Shown one piece after another: positions 1 through 7,475 of a stretch of 64,000 nt of DNA (positions are counted from its first letter, which is position 1; each line of letters starts with the position of its first letter). The notes beneath the pieces were generated by a model, which saw only the letters and a list, made by a program, of their open reading frames with translations, had not been told where the DNA came from and did not search any database. Source of the stretch: Intestinimonas timonensis (GTDB lineage Bacteria > Bacillota > Clostridia > Oscillospirales > Oscillospiraceae). Position numbers and translations under genes: made by a program. Location: contig NZ_LR130817.1 in assembly GCF_900626145.1 (NCBI RefSeq), positions 1,741,130 to 1,805,129 of the forward strand, read 5' to 3'.

Positions 1-23
1 ATGGCACAATAGGAGTGAGTAGA

Positions 24-623
24 ATGAAAAAAAGGTTCTTCTCTATCTCTGCGCTGGTGATCGCATTGGCTCTTCTTGGTTCCTGTTCTTCTCAACCTTC
101 CGAGGAGAGCACCGTACCGACCTCATCCCCCATTTTGGCGGAAGAGACGCAAGTGATCGACTCTGAACCCGCCGTACCCCCGGTAGATGATGCCACGCTG
201 GGTGAAAAGAACGCCCTGGCTACCGCAAATACTTATCTTTCGTTTTCTGCATTCTCTGCACAAGGTCTGATCGATCAGCTGGAATTCGAGGGCTATACCA
301 CCCAGGAGGCCCAGTACGCCGTGGCCAAGTGCGGAGCCGACTGGAACGAGCAGGCGTTGAAGAAGGCCGGAAGCTACCTTGACTACTCCGCCTTTTCCTA
401 CAGCGGACTGTTTGACCAGCTGTCCTATGAGGGATTCCTTCCCGAGCAGGCGCAGTACGCAGTGGACAACTGCGGAGCCGACTGGAAAGAGCAAGCCGCT
501 AAGAAGGCACAGGCTTACCTGGATTTTTCCTCCTTCTCCCGCGAGGGCCTCATTGACCAGCTCCTGTATGAGGGTTTCACGCAGGAGCAGGCGGAGTACG
601 GGGTAACCTCCGTAGGTTACTAA
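24..623 (+). CDS. Ltp-family lipoprotein with three helical repeats
   Basis: Surface lipoprotein of about 199 residues. A lipobox-like end of the signal peptide (LALLGSCSS) gives a lipidated Cys near residue 21. A Ser/Pro/Glu-rich spacer follows, then three about 46-residue repeats (A..YL.FSAFS..GLIDQL..EGY...QAQYAV..CGADW). This is the repeat of the host-cell-surface-exposed lipoprotein (Ltp) family; the founding member in a Streptococcus thermophilus phage blocks phage DNA injection. The third repeat ends early (YGVTSVGY), so the C-terminus is shortened. The ATG at 24 is preferred over an upstream GTG because AGGAG at 11-15 is correctly spaced. It lies beside a toxin remnant and an integrase, which fits prophage or ICE cargo. 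Superinfection exclusion is inferred from the family, not shown. Confidence 0.8.
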   Translation: MKKRFFSISALVIALALLGSCSSQPSEESTVPTSSPILAEETQVIDSEPAVPPVDDATLGEKNALATANTYLSFSAFSAQGLIDQLEFEGYTTQEAQYAVAKCGADWNEQALKKAGSYLDYSAFSYSGLFDQLSYEGFLPEQAQYAVDNCGADWKEQAAKKAQAYLDFSSFSREGLIDQLLYEGFTQEQAEYGVTSVGY

Positions 624-634
624 CTTAGATGCAA

Positions 635-660
635 GAGGCCGGGGCTACAGCCCCGGCCTT
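635..660 (+). terminator. Hairpin terminator after the Ltp gene
   Basis: A near-perfect 10-bp GC-rich stem (AGGCCGGGGC / GCCCCGGCCT) closes on the 4-base loop TACA, 12 bases after the stop codon. The T-tract is weak. Confidence 0.7.
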
Positions 661-723
661 CAAAAGTCCAAGAAATGGAATATTCGAATAATCAGCAGTT
701 TCACCAAAAGTGACGTTAGCGTA

Positions 724-752
724 TTGACAACTAAGACGCCGGGGCATAATAT
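724..752 (+). promoter_or_regulatory. Candidate promoter of a small structured RNA
   Basis: A perfect TTGACA (724-729) is followed after 17 bases by TAATAT (747-752); an alternative -10, CATAAT, overlaps at 745. No open reading frame of note follows on this strand before a hairpin, so the product may be a short RNA. Confidence 0.4.
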
Positions 753-757
753 AGTGG

Positions 758-862
758 TACAACGAATGTGACTCCGTCACCCCCCCGTTGTAGATTCAAG
801 CCCTTGGCAGTAAGCCTCCCACCATAAGGGAAGTGCCGAACCCAAGGGCTTTGCATTTATTT
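758..862 (+). ncRNA. Candidate short structured RNA
   Basis: Two nested stem-loops follow the promoter at 724. The first has TACAACG (758-764) pairing with CGTTGTA (786-792), enclosing GTGAC-TCC-GTCAC. The second has AAGCCCTTGG (798-807) pairing perfectly with CCAAGGGCTT (842-851), enclosing smaller pairings and followed by a T-rich run. This would give an RNA of about 100 nt ending at a terminator. I do not recognise an RNA family. It runs convergent to, and overlaps, the broken end of the toxin remnant. Confidence 0.25.
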
Positions 863-1065
863 TTGAACACCGGTCCGCTCGATTTAATGTTCACATGGTT
901 CGGCTTCGGAGACTCAAGCGGGACATAGTAGTCAAAGCCATTGATGGACAAAACAATTCCCACATAAGGGCGGCGCTGTCCTTTATTCAGTTGAACCCGG
1001 TTGTCAATCTTATGTAAATAATCTACATAACCCTCACGGATATGATAAAAACGGAATTTACCCAT
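796..1065 (-). pseudogene. ToxN/AbiQ-family type III toxin, 3'-truncated
   Basis: The frame from the ATG at 1065 (MGKFRFYHIREGYVDYL) through PYVGIVLSINGFDYYVPL and SPKPNH matches the first about 70 residues of ToxN/AbiQ endoribonucleases, which are normally about 170 residues. After roughly position 870 the similarity stops and an unrelated 30-residue tail runs to a stop, so the catalytic core is incomplete. The upstream layout is right for a type III toxin-antitoxin locus: promoter (1272-1301), about 140 nt where the antitoxin RNA should be, a hairpin terminator (1091-1123) and then the toxin start. I see no tandem antitoxin repeats, so the antitoxin has probably decayed too. An upstream ATG at 1113 lies in the hairpin and is not the start. 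Confidence 0.75.
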
Positions 1066-1090
1066 CTGTTTCCCGTCCTTCTCTTTATAG

Positions 1091-1123
1091 AAAATGCGGG
1101 ATAGCAATGCCATCCCGCATTTT
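1091..1123 (-). terminator. Terminator between antitoxin-RNA region and toxN remnant
   Basis: A perfect 12-bp inverted repeat (AAAATGCGGGAT / ATCCCGCATTTT) with a 9-base loop, T-rich on both strands. In ToxIN/AbiQ loci a hairpin at this place limits read-through into the toxin gene; here it lies 26 bases before the toxin ATG. Confidence 0.65.
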
Positions 1124-1271
1124 TAGTTCCTCACTTACGGTGGAGGGTCACCGCTTTTTTCGCTCCCCACTCTTGCAGCCAGGTAGGGGCTCTCCTCTTT
1201 GGGACGCAGATGAGCAGAAGACGAGGCGTCATTCTCTTATCTGGTGGTTGGATTACTCCTTCCACATCTTC

Positions 1272-1301
1272 ATTATATACTCCAAATTAGCAAATTGTAA
1301 A
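1272..1301 (-). promoter_or_regulatory. Candidate promoter of the toxIN remnant
   Basis: On the minus strand TTTACA (1296-1301) and TATAAT (1272-1277) are separated by 18 bases. Transcription would run through about 140 nt into the hairpin before the toxin remnant. Confidence 0.5.
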
Positions 1302-1328
1302 CGGGCAATACTAACCAAAAATTAGCAA
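1277..1328 (+). repeat. Two degenerate direct repeats upstream of the integrase
   Basis: ATACT..CCAAA..TTAGCAA occurs at 1277-1293 and again at 1308-1328. The AAATTAGCAA cores are identical and start 35 bases apart. Direct repeats in front of an integrase gene can be arm-type binding sites; that role is a guess. The rest of the 1125-1377 gap shows no gene. Confidence 0.35.
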
Positions 1329-1380
1329 GTGGAATTATGTGGAAATAAACTGACATACTCAGATTACTGGAGGGCATGTG

Positions 1381-2355
1381 ATGGCGAAGAAGTTGACCAA
1401 CCCCACTCCGGTGCGGCTTCCCTCCGGCTCCTGGCGCTGCCAGGTGATGGTAGCTGGGAAGCGGATCTCTGTGGTGGACGATGACCCCGCCGTGGCCCAC
1501 GCCAAGGCTCTGGCCCTCAAGGCTGGGCTCATACAGAAGGAGAAGCCCGTCACATCCATGACGGTGGGCGACGCCGTGGACCGCTATATCGAAAGCAAGG
1601 ACAGTGTGCTCTCTCCGTCCACGGTGGCCGGCTACAAGCGGGTCCGCAAAAACGACATGGAGGATATCGCAGACACCAGACTCCCGCTGCTCACCCAGGA
1701 GGCCGTACAGCGCTGGGTAAATGGGCTTTCGAAGAAGAAGTCCCCCAAAAGCGTGCGCAACGCCCACGGCCTGCTCAGCGCCGCCCTGGCGGTCTATCTG
1801 CCGGACATGGCCCTACGTACCACTATGCCGCAGAAACGGCGCTATGAGGCCGCTGTCCCGTCCGGCGAGGATGTGGCCGCCATCATGGAGGCCGCCCGGG
1901 GCACCAGGGACGAGCTGCCCATCCTGCTGGCCGTCTGGATGGGCCTCCGCATGTCGGAGATCCTGGGGCTGAAATGGTCCGACGTGGACGGCGACGTCCT
2001 CCACATCCGCCGGGCCCTAGTGGATGAGGGGGAGAAAACCACCAAGACGTATAGCTCCCAGCGGGATCTCCCGCTGCCGAAGTATATCAAGGACCTGATG
2101 AAGCCTACGGAGGACGAGCACATCGTCCCCACAACCCGCCGGGCGCTCTATTGCCGCTTCCAGACCATCTGCAAGCGGGCGGGCGTCCAGCATTACCGCT
2201 TCCACGATCTGCGGCACCCGTATGTCAAGCCCACGACAAAAAAATTTCTATCTTTTTTCAAATTTGAAATGGCGATTTCTCTTAGGGCTTTCCTGTGCTT
2301 CGCTCTTTTGCTCGACATCAAGGAAGGCCCTCAATTTGTGCCTTTCATCCGGTAA
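1381..2355 (+). pseudogene. Tyrosine integrase, interrupted after the HxxR box
   Basis: Phage/ICE-type integrase. An N-terminal arm-binding and SAM-like domain spans residues 1-150, and the catalytic domain begins near 165. The first catalytic Arg is in GLRMSEILGL and the HxxR box is in FHDLRH. Right after that box, near position 2219, the sequence changes to AT-rich DNA and the frame runs on for about 45 unrelated residues. The second His/Trp and the nucleophilic Tyr are missing, so it cannot cut DNA. GGAGGG at 1369-1374 supports the ATG at 1381. The break coincides with a terminus-like sequence also found near 7000, so the gene was most likely split by insertion of recombinase element A. 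The missing 3' end should lie at that element's far end. Confidence 0.85.
2216..2250. mobile_element. Left junction of recombinase element A
   Basis: The integrase frame ends here and the sequence TGTCAAG (2223-2229), GAC (2235-2237), AAAAAAATTT (2238-2247) begins. The same three blocks, with the same 15-base distance from TGTCAAG to the A-run, occur at 6997-7021. The exact crossover base cannot be fixed from one end. Confidence 0.65.
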
Positions 2356-2406
2356 AACACATGCAAACACTTGGCTGCCAATTCTACAGTAAAACGCCGC
2401 TTTCAT
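2248..2406 (-). CDS. Small ORF at the end of module A, possible recombinase remnant
   Basis: A 52-residue protein starting MKAAFYCRIGSQ, which resembles the first strand of a resolvase (YxRVS). A GGAGG lies 8 bases before its ATG, and it starts inside the 3' end of the 522-residue recombinase gene. It holds the same position as the small resolvase-like gene at 7080-7475 in module B, but stops after the first motif. It may be a shortened version of that gene. Both have a non-serine residue where the catalytic Ser is expected (Gly here, Ala there). Function unknown. Confidence 0.5.
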   Translation of the reverse strand: MKAAFYCRIGSQVFACVLPDERHKLRAFLDVEQKSEAQESPKRNRHFKFEKR

Positions 2407-3952
2407 TGTCTGTTCCTCCGTTTCCTGGGATGTTAAAGACATCCTGCATCTTATAGACTATCTCGATCCGGTTTCCAGGGAATACATACACCTTGTCAAT
2501 TAAGGCATCAATCAGCGATTGTGTCAGACTGTCGGCCCCGGAAACTTCTTTTATGATTTCCCGCCGCTTGACTTTGGCCTCATAGTCCGCCTGGGCCTGT
2601 TTGGTCTGTGCCGCTGCCATTGTGCAGACATTCTTCACCCGGACCAGCTCCGCGTCATATCTGGCTTTCTGCTCTTTGTAAGTGCCCAGGTCGATCTCAC
2701 CGAGGGCAAACTGCTCATAAAGCTGCCGTTTGGCATCCTGCAAAATCTGCACTTTCTTCTCATATTCTGATTGCTGGACCATTTGCAAATCAAGGCTGTC
2801 TTTGCCGTCTCCATCAACCCCCAGCACTGTATCTACCTGTGCCCGGATGATCTGAAATACAGCCGTTTCCAATTCCTCCGCCTTGACCGACATACCATGA
2901 CAGGCAAAATCTGTGTTTACCTGGGAGTGCCGGCAATAGAACTTTGGATATTGTGTAGTCCGTGACAGTGCATGGTCGCAGCAGCCGCAGAACACTTTCC
3001 CGCGCAGAGGGTAATCATGCCGTTTTTTGTTTGGGATAGAAAAGCGGCGTATACCGGCTTTGGCCTGCTCGAATAACTCTTTGCTAACAATCGCCGGGTG
3101 ATGATCCGGTATCTTGTACCATTCGCTTTCATCTTTCAGCCTTATGCGATGCCCGCCGATCTCGGTAACAGCCCGCTTGCCTATGACATAGGTGCCGATA
3201 TAGCGTTCATCCTCCAGCATACGCAGGACAGTTGAACTGCTCCATGTTCCATGTGTCCGCGATACATCATAAAAGCTCTGTCCCTTGCTCTTGCGGTATT
3301 CCCCAGGTGTAGGGATATTCCGCCGGAACAACTTCCGGGTAATCTCCGCCGCTGTGGTTCCCTCGGCAGCCCACCGAAAGATCAGACGGACAATTTCAGC
3401 CACATTCTCGTCAATCTCCATACGTCCATCCGCGCTTTTCCGATACCCATAGGGACAAATCTTACTCTGGTACTCGCCGCGCTGCATTTTTGCGTATTTT
3501 GCGGTTTTCGTCTTGACCGACATATCCCGGCTGTAGCACTCACTAATAAGATACTTAAAGGCCACATCAATGCCCCCAGTATCTCCCTTGAAATTGATGG
3601 TGTCAAAATCATCACTGACAGAGATAAACCGCGTATGGTACAGGGGAAATACCCGCTCAATGAAATATCCGGTCTCAATGCTGTTACGGCCAAAGCGGGA
3701 AAGGTCTTTCACCATGATACAGTCGATCTTTCCGGCCTGAACCATTTCCAAAAGCTCCTGAACGGCAGGACGCTCAAAATTAGCGCCGCTGTGCCCGTTG
3801 TCTACAAACTCCAAAACCTCGGCCCGGTCCCATTCCGCCAGCGACATGGCGTGCTCCCGCAGGATCGCCCGCTGGTTGGGAATACTCATGCTTTCGGTTT
3901 TCGTGTCCTCCAAAGAAAGACGGATATAAAATGCGATCACAAATTTCTGCAT
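2384..3952 (-). CDS. Large serine recombinase (module A, third)
   Basis: A 522-residue large serine recombinase of the TnpX/TndX type, acting in excision and integration of circular elements. The resolvase domain spans about 1-150, with the catalytic Ser at 13 in FYIRLSLED and the conserved DLSRFGR segment. The recombinase domain spans about 165-270 (ICPYGYRKS). A zinc ribbon follows (CGCC..., CRHS), then a coiled-coil C-terminus. All key residues are present. The start overlaps the end of the next recombinase upstream by 16 bases, so the genes are translationally linked. It is the counterpart of the gene at 7472-9079. Confidence 0.9.
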   Translation of the reverse strand: MQKFVIAFYIRLSLEDTKTESMSIPNQRAILREHAMSLAEWDRAEVLEFVDNGHSGANFERPAVQELLEMVQAGKIDCIMVKDLSRFGRNSIETGYFIERVFPLYHTRFISVSDDFDTINFKGDTGGIDVAFKYLISECYSRDMSVKTKTAKYAKMQRGEYQSKICPYGYRKSADGRMEIDENVAEIVRLIFRWAAEGTTAAEITRKLFRRNIPTPGEYRKSKGQSFYDVSRTHGTWSSSTVLRMLEDERYIGTYVIGKRAVTEIGGHRIRLKDESEWYKIPDHHPAIVSKELFEQAKAGIRRFSIPNKKRHDYPLRGKVFCGCCDHALSRTTQYPKFYCRHSQVNTDFACHGMSVKAEELETAVFQIIRAQVDTVLGVDGDGKDSLDLQMVQQSEYEKKVQILQDAKRQLYEQFALGEIDLGTYKEQKARYDAELVRVKNVCTMAAAQTKQAQADYEAKVKRREIIKEVSGADSLTQSLIDALIDKVYVFPGNRIEIVYKMQDVFNIPGNGGTDNESGVLL

Positions 3953-5595
3953 TGTTCCACCGCCTTTCCATATTCCTCAAATTCACTCTTGAAGCGGAAG
4001 CTCACACGGATTTCCTTGTCATGGGTAATCTCGATCCTCTCAATCAGCCTGTCAATCAGGGCAGCGGTCAGGGTATGGTCTTTTTCCAGGACTTTTGCAT
4101 CCTGTTCCAGCTCCTTATATTTGGCAAGCTGGGCGTCCATGACGGCAAGCCCGTTTTCCAAAGTGCTGATCTCGTCGGAGAGTTTGGCAATGACTGCTTC
4201 ATAATCCTTTTTCATGGTGAAGTATTCTTCGCTGGTAAGCACTTTCTGCACGAAGTTCTCATAAAGGCCACGGACAAAACGGCGGTTCCTATCAATTTCC
4301 TGCTTCTTTGCGGAAATGCCCGCTTTCAGATCATCACGCTCTTTCTTCCGTTTTACCTCTGCCTCTAAGACAAAGGAATAATTACCTAAAGCAACCGTCA
4401 ATTCCTGCTGCAATATGGCAATGACAGCGGAAAGCAAGTCCTTTTCTGTGAGAGACACGCCCAGGCATCCGCCTCTTTCCGTGCGGCTGTTAGTAAGGCA
4501 ATGGAAGCGGTAAACATCCGACCCTTTCTTCCGCTTATTGCGCTGCCGGTGAAGGCTGCCGCCACAGTGGGCGCAAAACACCTTCCCCTTAAAGATGTTC
4601 GGGGTATAAGGGTCAACCTCATGTGCCTTGCTTTCTTCGCACACCTGCCTGCGGTATGCCTTTACTTCCTCAAAAACTTCATGGCTGATAATGGCCTCAT
4701 GGGTATTGGTGGCGATAATCAGGTTGTCCTCGTCTGCCTGTACCTGCTGGTGGTCCACAATTTTTGTCTTTCCCTGCACCAGATCACCGGTATAAACTTC
4801 ACTGTCCAGTATCTTTGCAACCGTGCGGGTCTGCCATTTGCCGGAGCCGATCAGGTTTTCATGGGTGATCTCGCCCGTGGCACGTTTCCGGTGGCTGGGC
4901 GTCTGTATGCCCTGTTCGTTCAGCCTGCGGGCAATATCATTCAGCCCTACATGCTCATAAGCCCACTGGAAAATCTGAAATACAACCTCGGCGGCCTCCG
5001 GGTCAATGAGCAGTTTATGGCAGTTCTCAGGGTCTTTCCGGTAGCCGTAAGGGGCCCGTGCGCCAATGTACTCACCGTCTTTCATGGCCTGCCTTGCCTG
5101 GGCTTTGATCTTGCGTCCAATGTCCAGTGCATAGGCTTCATTTATCATGTTTTTCAGGGGCAGCATAATACCGCCGTGAAGGTTGCTGGCATCCGCTGTG
5201 TCAAACTGGTCTGTAAGGGCAATAAAGCGTATCTGATGCGCCCGGAAATACTGCTCAATATAGTAGCCGGTATCAATGGAATTGCGCCCCAGCCGGGACA
5301 AATCCTTTACGATCACACAGTCGATCAGCCCGGCCTCAATATCAGAAAGCATCTGCTGGAAACCCGGACGGTGGAAATTGGTGCCTGTAGCGCCGTTGTC
5401 CACATAGGTGTTGTAAACAACAAATTCCGGCCTTCCTGCCAGAAAGTTTTCCAGCACCAGCTTTTGGTTCCCAATGGAATGTCCGCGCTTTTTGTTGTCC
5501 TCCACGGACAGCCGGATATAAAGGGCGGTGCGGATATAGATGGAAGTATCGCACACCGGCGCCGCCGTTTGGTTTTTTCTGCTCTTTCTTGCCAT
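3937..5595 (-). CDS. Large serine recombinase (module A, second)
   Basis: A 552-residue large serine recombinase. A basic N-terminal extension (MARKSRKNQ) precedes the resolvase domain, with the catalytic Ser at 30 (LYIRLSVED) and DLSRLGRNSIDTGYY. The recombinase domain (ARAPYGYRKD), a zinc ribbon (CAHCGG ... CLT ... CLG) and a coiled coil follow. The N-terminus and size match the module B gene at 9080-10786 (MARKSRKQI). It sits directly against the truncated recombinase upstream and overlaps the one downstream. Nothing suggests it is inactive, but its usual three-gene partnership is broken because the first gene of the set is truncated. Confidence 0.9.
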   Translation of the reverse strand: MARKSRKNQTAAPVCDTSIYIRTALYIRLSVEDNKKRGHSIGNQKLVLENFLAGRPEFVVYNTYVDNGATGTNFHRPGFQQMLSDIEAGLIDCVIVKDLSRLGRNSIDTGYYIEQYFRAHQIRFIALTDQFDTADASNLHGGIMLPLKNMINEAYALDIGRKIKAQARQAMKDGEYIGARAPYGYRKDPENCHKLLIDPEAAEVVFQIFQWAYEHVGLNDIARRLNEQGIQTPSHRKRATGEITHENLIGSGKWQTRTVAKILDSEVYTGDLVQGKTKIVDHQQVQADEDNLIIATNTHEAIISHEVFEEVKAYRRQVCEESKAHEVDPYTPNIFKGKVFCAHCGGSLHRQRNKRKKGSDVYRFHCLTNSRTERGGCLGVSLTEKDLLSAVIAILQQELTVALGNYSFVLEAEVKRKKERDDLKAGISAKKQEIDRNRRFVRGLYENFVQKVLTSEEYFTMKKDYEAVIAKLSDEISTLENGLAVMDAQLAKYKELEQDAKVLEKDHTLTAALIDRLIERIEITHDKEIRVSFRFKSEFEEYGKAVEQCRNL

Positions 5596-6994
5596 TTATC
5601 CCACCATCCTTTCCTTGAACTGCACAACGGTCTCCGCCGCCTGCTTTGCGAGTTTTAATGCTTTTTGGTATTCATCCTGATAGTTGAATTCAATATGTAG
5701 GTCATTCTTCCCCAAAACCGTAATGCTGCGTATAAGCTGTGCCACCACCCGGCGATCCAAATCCTCCAGAGTGGAGAACTTCATAAAATGGGCCATCCAG
5801 CGGTTGCGCTCGCTCCGGTTTTCCAGCACGTCAGTCAGCTTTTCGTTCAGCTCGGCAATGGCCTGTTTCAGCAGGTCAATATCCGCATTGTACTTGCGCT
5901 TATAAGAAAGAAATTCCTCTTTCGTCAAAATGCCGCTGACAAGGTTCTCATAGAGCTTTGTCTTGAAGCCCTCAATCTTTGCCATGCGTTTTTCATTGGC
6001 GGCGATCTGCCCGGCATATTCCTGGGCCAGCTCCCGGTTGATCCGTTCCTGGCTGATACCTGAAAGAAGGGCATCCAGGGAGGCCACATTATCAATATGG
6101 CCTTTCAGACTGTCCCGGACACACTCAATCAAATCTTCCTCTTTGAGCATGACGGAACCATTGCAGCCGCCTTTCTTTCCTGTCGGGCAGTAGTAATAGT
6201 GATACTCCCTGCCTTTGTAGTGGTTGGTTTTCCGGGTCATGCGGCAGCCGCAGCACCCACAGATCAGAATACCGGAAAACAGGTACACCTTATTTTCCTT
6301 TGGGGAAGTCCGGGTATCGATCCGCTTGATTCTCTGTACCAGGTCGAAGTCGTGCCGCTCCACAATCGCTTCATGGGCATCCTCCACCCGAATCCATTCA
6401 TCTTCCGGCTTGTTTTCCCGCTCCTTTAATTTGAAGTGGGGTGTGGTCTGCCGGCCCTGCACCAGCGTACCCGTGTAGGTTTCGTCCTGCAAAATGCGGA
6501 TGATAGTCGTTGCCGACCAGCGGCAGTCCTTTTTATCTGTATATCCGCCCTTTGCATGGGGCATCCCCTGGCTCCTTTTATATGCCAGCGGGGAGAGAAT
6601 ACCCAGCCGGTTCAGCTCACTTGCAATATGTGCCGCACTGAACCCCTCCAGGCGTTTCCTGAAAATATCCCGTACCACGCCAGCGGCATACTCGTCAACC
6701 TCCAGGCGCTTGTGCTTGTCACCGGTCTTGATGTAGCCATAAACAGCGAAAGCTCCGACAAAATCACCGCTGCGCCGCTTCACATCCAGGGCGCTCCGGG
6801 TCTTAATGGAAATATCCCGGCTGTACGCCTCATTCATTATGTTTTTTACGGAAACGGTCAGATCATCGCCTGTGTCATTCAGGGTGTCCACATTATCGTT
6901 GATCGCAATAAAGCGTACCCCATAGGCGGGGAATACCCGGCGCATATAGCGCCCTGTTTCAATGTACTCACGTCCCAGCCGGGACAGGTCTTCT
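5596..6994 (-). pseudogene. Large serine recombinase (module A, first), N-terminus lost
   Basis: The recognisable sequence begins at EDLSRLGREYIETGRY, in the middle of the resolvase domain, and runs through the recombinase domain, zinc ribbon (CGCCGCR ... CPTGKKGGC) and coiled coil to a normal end. About 65 residues, including the catalytic serine, are absent. The frame continues to 7053 only by reading into the terminator hairpin of module B, so no true start exists. The break lies at a terminus-like sequence (6997-7021), so insertion of element B is the likely cause. Its homologue in module B is the 10802-12436 gene. The missing 5' part should be at the far end of element B. Confidence 0.8.
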
Positions 6995-7021
6995 TGTGTC
7001 AAGTAGGGACTAAAAAAATTT
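6991..7021. mobile_element. Left junction of recombinase element B
   Basis: The truncated recombinase ends at about 6991 and TGTCAAG (6997-7003), GGGAC (7006-7010), T and AAAAAAATTT (7012-7021) follow. This repeats the junction at 2216-2250 in content, spacing and orientation. In both cases the broken gene is on the left and a minus-strand recombinase set is on the right. Confidence 0.65.
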
Positions 7022-7031
7022 TGAGAATTTA

Positions 7032-7071
7032 CAAGCCGTTCATAGGTGGACAACCACCCATGAACGGCTTG
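7032..7071 (-). terminator. Terminator at the end of module B
   Basis: CAAGCCGTTCAT (7032-7043) pairs with ATGAACGGCTTG (7060-7071), and GGTGG pairs with CCACC inside around the loop ACAA. On the minus strand it follows the last module B gene by 9 bases and precedes an AT-rich stretch. Confidence 0.7.
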
Positions 7072-7079
7072 AGTTTTCT

Positions 7080-7475
7080 CTATGCTCTTTTGCCGTTCTT
7101 TGTGCGACGTTTCTTATACGCCGCTTCAAACGCCTCCATCATCGGAGTGACCGGAAGCTCGTTGTCAGGCTTGGACAGATACTCGAACCGGATGCCGTTC
7201 TCCCGGAACTTTCGCTCAAACCTCATGAAAGAGGAAGTGTCCCGGCTGATTCGCGAGGTGTCGCGGGTGAGGATCGTACCGATGTCCTGACGCTTTGCTT
7301 CGTTCAGCAGGAAGTTCATGATACCTTCCGTATGGACGCCGGAGATGCCGTTTGCCGCCACAGCAGCAGCCACCTCATAGCCTTTGTCCTTCGCATAGCG
7401 TTCCAGCTCTTCCCGCTGGTCTGCTGCCGCAAGCTGATCCGCACAGGCAACGCGGATATAAAGAAATACTTTCAT
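7080..7475 (-). CDS. Small resolvase-like protein without catalytic serine
   Basis: A 131-residue protein consisting only of a resolvase N-terminal domain (MKVFLYIRVACADQ ... TRDTSRISRDTSSFMRF). The usual catalytic position in Y.RVS is Ala 10, so it should not cleave DNA, although the Ser-Arg-x-x-Arg helix is kept. There is no DNA-binding recombinase domain. The ATG overlaps the stop of the 535-residue recombinase by 4 bases, so it is co-translated. It may be a regulatory partner of the three large enzymes, for example as a hetero-oligomer or directionality factor; that is inference. It is the last gene before the element terminus. Confidence 0.75.
   Translation of the reverse strand: MKVFLYIRVACADQLAAADQREELERYAKDKGYEVAAAVAANGISGVHTEGIMNFLLNEAKRQDIGTILTRDTSRISRDTSSFMRFERKFRENGIRFEYLSKPDNELPVTPMMEAFEAAYKKRRTKNGKRA

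Noticed and set aside
760..800. tRNA fragment as an attachment site
   Set aside because: The GATTCAAGCC resembles a T-loop but no 5-bp T-stem can be formed.
1125..1271. Tandem repeats of a type III antitoxin RNA
   Set aside because: Searched by eye at about 35-base period upstream of the toxin remnant; no convincing repeat units found.
7012..7053. True N-terminus of the truncated recombinase ending at 5596
   Set aside because: The extra residues (MSTYERLVNSQ...) come from reading through the module B terminator and do not resemble a resolvase start.
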